From: JAVMKJ01 sp031732875 | GTDB taxonomy: Bacteria > Pseudomonadota > Gammaproteobacteria > Competibacterales > Competibacteraceae | Direction: 5' to 3' | NCBI GenBank assembly: GCA_031732875.1 | Contig: JAVMKL010000195.1 | Coordinates: 1-22,560, forward strand | Length of the DNA: 22,560 bases | Part shown: piece by piece, positions 16,415 to 22,560 of the stretch | How positions within the stretch are numbered: position 1 is the first letter of the stretch | Layout: every line of letters starts with the position of its first letter | Made by a program: the position numbers and the translations under genes | The notes under the pieces: generated by a model | What the model saw: only the letters and a program-made list of their open reading frames with translations | Databases searched by the model: none | Told to the model about the DNA's origin: nothing

Positions 16415-16813
16415 ATGACCTCGACCCGACCTTATCTGATCCGCGCTCTTTACGAGTGGATTGAAGACAACGGTTTGACCCCGCACATCTTGGTCAACGC
16501 CGAGCTGCCGGGGGTAGAGGTCCCCAAGCAACACGTGCGCGAAGGCCAAATCGTGCTCAACATCAATCCGGCGGCCGTACACGATTTGCGTCTGGGCAAC
16601 GAATCGATCGAATTCAACGCGCGCTTCGGCGGCATCGCCCGCACCGTCCGGATTCCCGTGACGGCCGTGCTGGCGATCTACGCCCGCGAGAACGGACAGG
16701 GCATGGCGTTCGGCGAGGAAAAGGACGGCGACGAACCTCCGCAACCACCCAGTTCGCCACCGGACAAACCGGTCGCTCGCGATCGCAAGCCGACGCTGAA
16801 GATCGTGAAGTAG
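16415..16813 (+). CDS. sspB: ClpXP protease specificity-enhancing factor SspB
   Basis: A 132-residue adaptor that delivers ssrA-tagged and other substrates to ClpXP. The N-terminal substrate-binding domain (about 1-100) begins with RPYLIRALYEWIEDNGLTPH and includes VLNINPAAVHDLRLGNESIEF. A proline-rich linker leads to the basic C-terminal tail RKPTLKIVK, which corresponds to the ClpX-binding motif of E. coli SspB. No good ribosome site precedes the ATG. In most relatives sspA lies between petC and sspB; here only 102 nt separate them and no sspA remnant is recognisable. It ends 7 nt from the convergent dolP-like gene. Confidence 0.93.
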   Translation: MTSTRPYLIRALYEWIEDNGLTPHILVNAELPGVEVPKQHVREGQIVLNINPAAVHDLRLGNESIEFNARFGGIARTVRIPVTAVLAIYARENGQGMAFGEEKDGDEPPQPPSSPPDKPVARDRKPTLKIVK

Positions 16814-16820
16814 CGCGTCG

Positions 16821-17429
16821 TCAGTTGATGTATTCGAACAGAGTCACAACCTGACGCACCCCCTCTACCCGGCTGGCGACGTCGGCCGCAGCGTCCGCCT
16901 CGACGGGTTTCACCAGCCCCATCAGGTAAACCACGCTCCGTGCCGTGACCACCTTGACCCGGCTGGGATCGAAATCGGGGATCGTGGTGATCTGGAACAG
17001 GGCGGTCTTGACCTTGGTGGTGATCACGGCGTCGCTGCTCTGGCTGGACAACGAACTGGGTCGGCCGACCACCAGTTCGTTGTAGACCACCCGAACTGGA
17101 GGTTCGATGCCGCGGGCGATGACCTCGGCCCGCTGGCGCGCCTGCGCCGATGACGCCTCTCCGGTCAGCAGCACGGCCCCGTTGTAGGAGGTGACGCCGA
17201 TCTGATTGCCCGGCGGCAGCTGCAGGGTGAGTTGGTTGGAGATCTTGAATTCGATAGTTTGATCGTCCACCACGCTGCCGGTGGTCCGGCGATCATGGGC
17301 CACGCTGATCCCGGTCGCCGCACCGCTGACCAACAGGCCGGCGCAGCCGCTCAGGGACAGCGCCAGCAGCAATGCCCCAGGAACCACGAGGCGTGAGGCG
17401 CGGGGACCGAGGCGCCAAAATCGATTCAT
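16821..17429 (-). CDS. dolP: BON-domain outer-membrane lipoprotein (DolP/YraP-like)
   Basis: A 202-residue lipoprotein. The signal peptide ends in the lipobox LSGC with acylated C29. Two BON domains follow at about 54-122 and 132-200, as in DolP, which binds anionic phospholipid in the outer membrane and supports envelope integrity and the BAM machinery. The ATG at 17429 overlaps the stop of the upstream SIS gene as ATGA and has GAGGAG 6 nt upstream; a longer frame reaches 17474 but adds a poor N-terminus. The diaA-dolP pairing is conserved in gammaproteobacteria and supports the name. Confidence 0.9.
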   Translation of the reverse strand: MNRFWRLGPRASRLVVPGALLLALSLSGCAGLLVSGAATGISVAHDRRTTGSVVDDQTIEFKISNQLTLQLPPGNQIGVTSYNGAVLLTGEASSAQARQRAEVIARGIEPPVRVVYNELVVGRPSSLSSQSSDAVITTKVKTALFQITTIPDFDPSRVKVVTARSVVYLMGLVKPVEADAAADVASRVEGVRQVVTLFEYIN

Positions 17430-18025
17430 GGCCGCTCCTCGCTGTCGAACAGGAGTTGATCCACCAGATCGCACAGACAGTGGATGATCAGGATGTGAAC
17501 TTCCTGAATCCGCGCCGTCGCCGTTGCTTCCACCCGGATCTCGATGTCTTCCCCGCCGAGTTGGCCGGCCATGCGTCCTCCGTCACGCCCGGTCAGGGCC
17601 ACCGTGATCAGGCCCAGTTCCCGTGCCGCCTCGATCGCCGCCATGATGTTGGGAGAGTTGCCGCTGGTCGAAATCGCCAGCAGTATGTCCTGGGGACGGC
17701 CCAGCGCCCGCGTCTGCCGGGCGAAGACCTGCTCGAATGCATAATCGTTGGCGATGCAAGTCAGGGCCGAGCTGTCGGTGGTCAAGGCGATGGCGGCGAG
17801 TCCCGGCCGCTCGATTTCGAAACGGTTGACCAGTTCGGCGGCGAAATGCTGGGCGTCGGCGGCCGAACCGCCATTGCCACAAATCAGTATCTTGCCGCCT
17901 TGACGCAGGCAGTTGGCCAGCCGTTCGGCGGCCCGGACGATGCGTGGCCCCATTGCGTCCAGGGTGCGCCGCTTGGCCTCGATGCTGGCGGCAAAGTGTT
18001 GCTCGATTCGCATGAGTGGTTGCAT
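17426..18025 (-). CDS. diaA: SIS-domain protein, DiaA-like
   Basis: A 199-residue sugar-isomerase (SIS) domain protein. The phosphosugar-binding signatures are CGNGGSAADAQHFAAELVNRF near residues 48-68 and AISTSGNSPN. These and the ending ARIQEVHILIIHCLCDLVD resemble DiaA, which binds DnaA and promotes initiation of replication, more than GmhA heptose isomerase, but the two families are close. Three ATGs are possible (18034, 18025 and 18013); none has a strong ribosome site, and 18025 is a compromise. The usual upstream neighbour yraN is absent; the gene is divergent from azlC instead. Confidence 0.85.
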   Translation of the reverse strand: MQPLMRIEQHFAASIEAKRRTLDAMGPRIVRAAERLANCLRQGGKILICGNGGSAADAQHFAAELVNRFEIERPGLAAIALTTDSSALTCIANDYAFEQVFARQTRALGRPQDILLAISTSGNSPNIMAAIEAARELGLITVALTGRDGGRMAGQLGGEDIEIRVEATATARIQEVHILIIHCLCDLVDQLLFDSEERP

Positions 18026-18149
18026 GGTGACCATCCGGCTAGAGTCAAGTAACAGGCAACGCAAAGCTTAGCGCATTCCTGTTCGTTTCACTCCGGCGAT
18101 GGCGTAAAATCCGTCCTTTCCGCACCCGCCGACTTTTCCCGACTGCACC

Positions 18150-18842
18150 ATGCTTCCTTCCGCCGCGAGCGAATTCCGGGCCGGCCTGCTGGCATTGGCG
18201 CCACTGCTGGTCGGAGTCGTACCGTTCGGCATGATCTACGGCGCGCTGGCCTTGAGTCAGGGCATGAGTCCCGCGGCAGCGCTGGCGATGTCCGGCATTC
18301 TGTTCGCCGGCTCGGCGCAATTCCTCTTCTGCCAACTGTTCGGCGCGGGCGCTCCGGTGCTGGTCACGGTCGCCGAGGTTGGCCTGCTCAATCTGCGCCA
18401 CGCCCTGTACAGCGCCGCGCTGGCCCCACACATCGCCCATCTGCCCCGGCGCTGGAAGCTGGCCTTGGCCTACCTGCTGACCGACGAGGCCTACGCGGCG
18501 ATTGCCCGGCGCGAGGCGTCCGGCGAAACGACCGGCCCAAATCGGCACTGGTTTTATCTGGGCGCGGGGCTGGCCTTGTGGGGGGGCTGGCAACTATCCA
18601 CCGCCGCCGGAGTGCTGCTGGGCGCGCGGTTGCCGGCGGACTGGCCGCTGGATTTCGCCCTGTCGCTGACCTTTATCGCCATCGTGGTCCCGCTGATCCG
18701 CAACCGGACGATGCTGGCGGTAGCGGCCGTTTCTGGAATCGTGGCGTTGCTGGCCGCCGGATTGCCGTTCAAACTGGGATTGCTGGTGGCGGCGCTGGCC
18801 GGAATGGTGGTGGGCTGGCGACTGGTCGGAAGCGTGCGATGA
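18150..18842 (+). CDS. azlC: AzlC-family branched-chain amino acid exporter subunit
   Basis: A 230-residue membrane protein of the AzlC family, the large subunit of two-component exporters for branched-chain amino acids and analogues. Family landmarks include APLLVGVVPFGMIYGALA, FAGSAQFLFCQLFGAGAP and NLRHALYSAALAPHI. About five to seven hydrophobic segments are visible. The upstream gap has a TAAAAT -10-like box at 18105-18110 but no fitting -35, and no clear ribosome site. The stop overlaps the azlD ATG (ATGA), as usual for this pair. Confidence 0.93.
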   Translation: MLPSAASEFRAGLLALAPLLVGVVPFGMIYGALALSQGMSPAAALAMSGILFAGSAQFLFCQLFGAGAPVLVTVAEVGLLNLRHALYSAALAPHIAHLPRRWKLALAYLLTDEAYAAIARREASGETTGPNRHWFYLGAGLALWGGWQLSTAAGVLLGARLPADWPLDFALSLTFIAIVVPLIRNRTMLAVAAVSGIVALLAAGLPFKLGLLVAALAGMVVGWRLVGSVR

Positions 18843-19147
18843 AGGTCTGGCTGCTGATGATCGCGTGCGGCGCGGTAACCTTCTTCATTCGCCTGTCGTT
18901 CATCGCCGCCGAGGGCAGGGTGGCGTTCCCGAGGGAGATTCGACGACTGCTGCCGTTCGTGCCGGTGGCGACCCTGACCGCGCTGGTGGTTCCCGAGTTG
19001 GTAATGCCGCGAGGAACACTGTGGCTGGCCTGGGATAATGCCCGGCTCCTGGCGGGACTGGCGGCGATCGTAATCGCCGCCACGACCCGCAGCGTGTTGT
19101 GGACGCTGGTGGGCGGGTTCGCGGTGCTGGGAGCGTGGCCGACTTGA
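18839..19147 (+). CDS. azlD: AzlD-family branched-chain amino acid exporter subunit
   Basis: A 102-residue small membrane protein with about four hydrophobic segments, the partner of AzlC. The typical segments FFIRLSFIAAEG, LPFVPVATLTALVVPEL and a C-terminal ATTRSVLWTLVGGFAVL are present. A much longer open frame begins at 18578 inside azlC, but the ATG at 18839 overlaps the azlC stop by 4 nt and matches family length. It is the last gene before the base composition changes. Confidence 0.92.
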   Translation: MKVWLLMIACGAVTFFIRLSFIAAEGRVAFPREIRRLLPFVPVATLTALVVPELVMPRGTLWLAWDNARLLAGLAAIVIAATTRSVLWTLVGGFAVLGAWPT

Positions 19148-19148
19148 A

Positions 19149-19287
19149 CAGCTTGTACCAGCACAACAAATTTCGATAATCGATCGAGTCAAATTCAAAT
19201 CCTCCAGAGACGATGACGAGTAAGATCCCGTACGGCCTCTGAATTCTTCGGCTTATAATTTATAACGATAAGACGAGGTACAAGCTG
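19149..19287. repeat. 11-bp perfect inverted repeat flanking the OmpA-like gene's promoter region
   Basis: CAGCTTGTACC at 19149-19159 and its exact reverse complement GGTACAAGCTG at 19277-19287 lie 117 bp apart. The left arm starts two bases after the azlD stop. The right arm overlaps the end of the GAGG ribosome site and ends at the base before the GTG start codon. In a read-through transcript from azlCD the arms could pair and mask translation initiation; a transcript starting at the inner -10 would lack the left arm. Confidence 0.6.
19254..19259 (+). promoter_or_regulatory. Candidate -10 box for the OmpA-kinase-DUF4384 operon
   Basis: A perfect TATAAT stands 28 nt before the GTG start, inside the arms of the inverted repeat. 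The -35 region is poor (TACGGC or ACGGCC at 16-17 bp), so an activator or another sigma factor may be needed. No other candidate was seen in this 140-nt gap. Confidence 0.42.
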
Positions 19288-19947
19288 GTGAAAACCTTTC
19301 AAGGTTCCAAACAGGGTCGCCTCGGCTGGACCGCCGGCTTGGTGATCGGGCTGACGTGGGGTACCGTCGTTGCGGCACCGCCCCAATATCCTGAAACCGC
19401 CGCTGAGATCGAACGCGCTCTGAGCGCTCAAGGCAAAGCGCAACCCAGTCCCCAGCCGCGGGGAGGGCCAAGTCCCGGCGGCACGGGTGTGGGGAAATTG
19501 CGAGGTCCCGCCGGTATCGTCGACGATCCCACTCCCTTGCCAGCGGTCGCACCCCTGGATTACCCAACCCTGATTCGGGACCATCCCAAGGTGGCGGCAT
19601 TGATTCACTTCGACACGAATTCCGCACGAATCCACCGAGAAGCTTACCCATTGCTGAATGCTTACGTAAACGCCTTGAAAAGTGTGGCGCTAGCCGATGC
19701 GGTGCTGGTGATTGCCGGCCATACCGACGCCATCGGCTCCGACGACAAAAATTTTGCATTGTCCCAGGAACGTGCGGAGGCGGTGAAAGACTATCTGATC
19801 AAACGTGGGATTACTCCGGATCGGCTAATCGCAAAAGGTTATGGGGGGGCTCACCCCGTGGCATCCAATGCCGTCGAAACCGGACGCGAGTTAAACCGGC
19901 GCAGCGAGTTTATCCGTATCGATGTATCGATAGCTGCCGACCGATGA
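19288..19947 (+). CDS. Secreted OmpA/Pal-like peptidoglycan-binding protein
   Basis: A 219-residue protein with a Sec signal peptide (cleavage near residue 30, VVAA/PP), a proline/glycine-rich linker (about 50-70), the motif RGPAGIVDDP at 72-81, then a C-terminal OmpA-like domain at about 101-217. The domain starts at ALIHFDTNSARI, continues with GHTDAIGSDDKNFALSQERAEAVKDYL split over two helices, and ends with ELNRRSEF. The conserved Asp and Arg that hold meso-diaminopimelate are present. There is no lipobox and no beta-barrel, so it should be periplasmic and cell-wall-bound. The start is GTG with GAGG upstream. It overlaps the kinase gene by 4 nt, so a role in the same pathway is likely. 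Confidence 0.85.
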   Translation: MKTFQGSKQGRLGWTAGLVIGLTWGTVVAAPPQYPETAAEIERALSAQGKAQPSPQPRGGPSPGGTGVGKLRGPAGIVDDPTPLPAVAPLDYPTLIRDHPKVAALIHFDTNSARIHREAYPLLNAYVNALKSVALADAVLVIAGHTDAIGSDDKNFALSQERAEAVKDYLIKRGITPDRLIAKGYGGAHPVASNAVETGRELNRRSEFIRIDVSIAADR

Positions 19948-21470
19948 GCAATATAGCGCGAATGTCGTATCCTGACAGTATCAAAGCCGATGGCCAGGAC
20001 AATAGCGAGTTTATCGATATCCAGCCGAGCGCGATGGTGCCGGTTGATACGACTCCGATGATCCCAGGCTACAAGGTTGAAAAGCTGATCAGCAGTGGCG
20101 CCATGGGGCATGTGTACTTAGCCACTCAGGAAGCACTGGAGCGGCCGGTCGCAATTAAAGTCATTACTCATGCCCTCAGCATCGATGCCGCGTTCCGTCA
20201 GCGTTTTCTTAAAGAGGGCAAAATCATCGCCCAACTGCGACATCCGCATATTGTGACCATTCACGATATCGGCGAATGCCTGAATCAATACTACATGATC
20301 ATGGAGTATGTGGAAGGTGGAACCTTGCGTGATCGTATCAAGCAAGGATTATCCCCCCAACAAGCTGTGAACATACTGCGCCAGATTGCCAGTGCTCTGG
20401 GTTACGCCCACCATCAAGGTTTCGTACATCGGGATGTTAAACCAGCCAATATTCTCTTCCGCAACGATAATAGCGCGGTGCTTACCGATTTTGGGATCGC
20501 CAAAGCCTGTGAAGACAACATCGACCTTACCGGGACCGGATTGGCGATCGGTACGGTCGTTTATATGAGTCCCGAACAGACTTGGGGAAAAATCTTGGAC
20601 GGTCGAAGCGATCTGTATTCCCTGGGATTGGTGTTTTACGAAATGCTTACTGGCTTCCGTCCTGGCCGCACGGTGGGCGGATTGGTTGATCGATTGCCAA
20701 TGGAGTTAAGTCGATATCAGGAAACTCTGGACAAATTGCTGGCCTTCAACCCGAACGAGCGTTTTGCCACCGCCGAGCGGCTTATCGATGCTATCGACAA
20801 GATCGGTCAAGAGCAAAATAATAATATTATCGTCCTGCCCTCGGTAAACGGTGCAAAAAAATCCAACCGCTGGTTCAACAAATATTTTATCAGTATCGTG
20901 CTTTTGTTAATGGCTTTTTCGTTGGCTGGAATCAGTTATCACGCTTGGGAGCGTTCGTTAAACCCTGTTCTTTCCATTCAAGTTGTCTATTCCCATCGAT
21001 CCACCGATCAGCTTAATTTACGGCCATTACTTAATGACAGTGTACTGCATTCTGGAGATCACTATCAAATTCGCTTCATGCCGGAACAAGACGGCTATGT
21101 GTATATTTTCCAAATTGATGGCAGCGGAGCAATTTACCGTCTATTTCCATTCGAGGGCGGCGACAATTCAAAACCCGGCAACGGAAATCCGGTGCGAGCT
21201 GGTATAACCTATTTTGTTCCAGCCGAAGATAAGGCTTTTCAACTGGACGATCAAGTTGGTCGTGAGCAGATCCATGTTTTGGCCTTCAAGAACCGTAATA
21301 CCGATCTGGAAAACCAATATACGACTCTCGTTGAAGCACGTCGCATCCATGACTATTCGCGAACCACGGAACTGCAATTGCAGTTGAGCAATAGCTTAAT
21401 TAATACTCAAAATGGCGCTATATCGGTCCTGAATTTCAAACACAACGCGAGAGGAAGTCATGAGCTATAA
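19944..21470 (+). CDS. Membrane Hanks-type Ser/Thr kinase with extracytoplasmic DUF4384-like domain
   Basis: A 508-residue protein. The kinase domain occupies about 43-290: glycine loop SSGAMGHVY (50-58), ATP-binding K72 (VAIKV), catalytic HRD at 162-164 with K166 and N169, DFG at 182-184, and SPE at 209-211. All catalytic residues are intact, so it should be active. One transmembrane helix at about 314-332 follows. The C-terminal part, about 340-466, is a DUF4384-like domain (GDHYQIRFMPEQDGYVYIFQ), which by topology should be outside the cytoplasm where PASTA repeats sit in Gram-positive kinases. The ATG overlaps the OmpA gene's stop; its end overlaps the next gene by 11 nt. Ligand and substrates are unknown. 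Confidence 0.92.
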   Translation: MSNIARMSYPDSIKADGQDNSEFIDIQPSAMVPVDTTPMIPGYKVEKLISSGAMGHVYLATQEALERPVAIKVITHALSIDAAFRQRFLKEGKIIAQLRHPHIVTIHDIGECLNQYYMIMEYVEGGTLRDRIKQGLSPQQAVNILRQIASALGYAHHQGFVHRDVKPANILFRNDNSAVLTDFGIAKACEDNIDLTGTGLAIGTVVYMSPEQTWGKILDGRSDLYSLGLVFYEMLTGFRPGRTVGGLVDRLPMELSRYQETLDKLLAFNPNERFATAERLIDAIDKIGQEQNNNIIVLPSVNGAKKSNRWFNKYFISIVLLLMAFSLAGISYHAWERSLNPVLSIQVVYSHRSTDQLNLRPLLNDSVLHSGDHYQIRFMPEQDGYVYIFQIDGSGAIYRLFPFEGGDNSKPGNGNPVRAGITYFVPAEDKAFQLDDQVGREQIHVLAFKNRNTDLENQYTTLVEARRIHDYSRTTELQLQLSNSLINTQNGAISVLNFKHNARGSHEL

Positions 21471-22257
21471 AACCTGTTGGTGGTATTACTCACTGTTTGC
21501 CTTGATCGGTAGTGTTTTGATCGGAACCGCCAGCGGTGTCGGTGCAGCTAATCCGACACCCGACAACGACGACTTCAAAACACGTGGCCCGGCAGGGACC
21601 GTCAAAATTGCCCCAGAACCGGCTGGTGCAACTCCGAAACCGGCGTCGTTTACCCCACAAAGCGGTCAGAAGCCGCTAAACTTCAAGATTAATTATGTTT
21701 ATCGCCCCGGCGGTCAAGGCCCCCTCAAGTCACTAGCCGAAGGTAGTGTGTTGAATTCCGGCGACCACTACAAAATTCAATTCACTCCGACGGAGGACAG
21801 TTATGTTTATATTTTCCAAGTGGATAGCAGTAAGGCAATTTACCGGCTCTTTCCCATGACCAGCTTTAGTGGTGTCAAGGTCGACAATTTAAATCCGGTA
21901 CAAGCCGGTGTCACTTATCATCTCCCCGCCAAGGATAAATCCTTCAAACTCGATAATAATGTCGGATCGGAAAGTATAATTTTTTTAGCTTTCCGGCAAC
22001 CGAACGGAGCGCTCGAACAGCAATATGAATCGCTGGTAAAGGCCCGTCTAGCTCAGGATCGTGCCAAAGCAGACAAAGTCCAAACAGCTATCAAGAGCAA
22101 TTTTAAAACCCGTGGACTAGCGGCCATCGTGGACGATCCCGAAAAAAAAACAGCCACCGTGCCATGGACCCCAGCCGAATTGTTCACCATGCCGGTCCAG
22201 CACTTGGATAACCTGTGCGCGGACTGCATCAATATGATGACTTTCGAACATCGATGA
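21460..22257 (+). CDS. Secreted DUF4384-domain protein
   Basis: A 265-residue protein of unknown function. The signal peptide ends near residue 29-30 (GVGAA/N). A FKTRGPAGTV motif lies at 39-48, a proline-rich linker to about 70, the DUF4384-like domain at about 73-199, then a second FKTRGLAAIVDDP at 215-227 and a C-terminal C253-A-D-C256 pair. The domain is a close paralogue of the kinase's outer domain: 27 of 37 residues are identical between 96-132 here and 366-402 of the kinase. The ATG lies inside the kinase gene's end, with GAGGAAG just upstream, indicating coupled translation. It may act as a soluble partner, ligand or competitor of the kinase's sensor domain. Confidence 0.85.
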   Translation: MSYKTCWWYYSLFALIGSVLIGTASGVGAANPTPDNDDFKTRGPAGTVKIAPEPAGATPKPASFTPQSGQKPLNFKINYVYRPGGQGPLKSLAEGSVLNSGDHYKIQFTPTEDSYVYIFQVDSSKAIYRLFPMTSFSGVKVDNLNPVQAGVTYHLPAKDKSFKLDNNVGSESIIFLAFRQPNGALEQQYESLVKARLAQDRAKADKVQTAIKSNFKTRGLAAIVDDPEKKTATVPWTPAELFTMPVQHLDNLCADCINMMTFEHR

Positions 22258-22447
22258 ATTACATCAAATACGTCGGCTCGTATCAAATCCCGATTTCTGG
22301 AGGATCTGCCTGCGGTCGAGGATAATCTATTGAAATCGATGGCGGCTCAATAAGATCTCCCGTGGAGGCCACAATATCTAGTGATATGGCATAGGAAGCC
22401 CAAGTATGGAAAGCTGAGCAGGTTCTCACCCCGGTGGAGTGCTGACG
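22258..22447. other. Intergenic region before the transposase, with a short open segment
   Basis: After the stop of the DUF4384 gene the same frame stays open for 31 codons (22258-22350, TAA at 22351-22353), ending in FLEDLPAVEDNLLKSMAAQ. It has no start with a ribosome site and may be a gene remnant. A small hairpin ATATC-TAGT-GATAT follows (22375-22388). The left end of the insertion element should lie in this stretch, but I could not pinpoint its terminal repeat. Confidence 0.35.
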
Positions 22448-22560
22448 ATGCCGATCACGATTAGCTTGCCCCTGGATCTGCCCGATGTCCGGGTGTTGGC
22501 CACCCGGGTACTGCAGGATGCTACCTTGGTGATCGAGGTGGAAAGTACCCTGCGCACGGC
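22448..22560 (+). CDS. ISL3-type transposase, N-terminal fragment cut by the window edge
   Basis: The last 113 nt encode an open frame starting with ATG, with GTGGAG 8 nt upstream. Its 37 complete codons read with the pattern LPLDLPDVRVLATRVLQD followed by a hydrophobic strand and VESTLRTA. This resembles the N-terminus of ISL3-family transposases, where a cysteine-rich zinc finger follows this segment; the finger would lie beyond the window. The rest of the gene, the terminal repeats and the target duplication cannot be checked here. Whether the element is intact is unknown. Confidence 0.6.
   Translation, partial: MPITISLPLDLPDVRVLATRVLQDATLVIEVESTLRT

Noticed and set aside
1..22560. CRISPR arrays, tRNA or rRNA genes
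   Set aside because: No regularly spaced direct repeats and no cloverleaf or ribosomal RNA signatures were seen on either strand.

Overview
The window looks like a chromosome segment of a moderately high-GC gammaproteobacterium. The evidence is the conserved block mlaFEDCB-ibaG-murA-hisG-hisD-hisC, Nif3, petABC, sspB and diaA/dolP. This follows the gene order known from Pseudomonas-like gammaproteobacteria, with several members missing. Protein sequences and gene mix would fit an environmental lineage such as the Competibacteraceae, but that placement is a guess from style, not from a search.

Layout. (1) Positions 1-122, minus strand: a c-di-GMP-I (GEMM-I)-like riboswitch aptamer directly behind a good sigma-70 promoter. 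It reads out of the left edge, so its gene is not visible. (2) 168-4635, minus strand: a LysE-type exporter behind a YpfJ-type zinc metallopeptidase, then pyruvate phosphate dikinase with its own UUCG-capped terminator. (3) 4944-13465, plus strand: a tightly packed run of the Mla phospholipid-transport genes, ibaG, murA, hisG (short form), hisD, hisC and a Nif3-like protein. Most gaps are short or overlapping. (4) 13507-16813, plus strand: a promoter and leader, then petABC (cytochrome bc1) and sspB, with no sspA between them. (5) 16821-18025, minus strand: diaA-like SIS gene and dolP-like BON lipoprotein, coupled by an ATGA overlap. (6) 18150-19147, plus strand: azlCD branched-chain amino acid exporter. 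(7) 19148-22257, plus strand: a visibly more A/T-rich three-gene cassette. (8) 22448 to the end: the start of an ISL3-type transposase.

The most interesting part is the cassette at 19288-22257. It encodes a secreted OmpA/peptidoglycan-binding protein, a membrane Hanks-type Ser/Thr kinase whose extracytoplasmic half is a DUF4384-like domain, and a secreted protein carrying a close paralogue of that same domain. The three genes overlap by 4 and 11 nt, so they are probably co-translated. The OmpA-like and the secreted DUF4384 proteins share a short RG-x-A-x-IVDDP motif. A perfect 11-bp inverted repeat flanks the promoter region, and its right arm overlaps the ribosome-binding region of the first gene. 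I infer an envelope-sensing kinase system; its function is not established from sequence.

Most of the rest is housekeeping: outer-membrane lipid asymmetry (Mla, DolP), peptidoglycan precursor synthesis (MurA), histidine synthesis, Fe-S trafficking (IbaG), respiration (bc1) and proteolysis (SspB).
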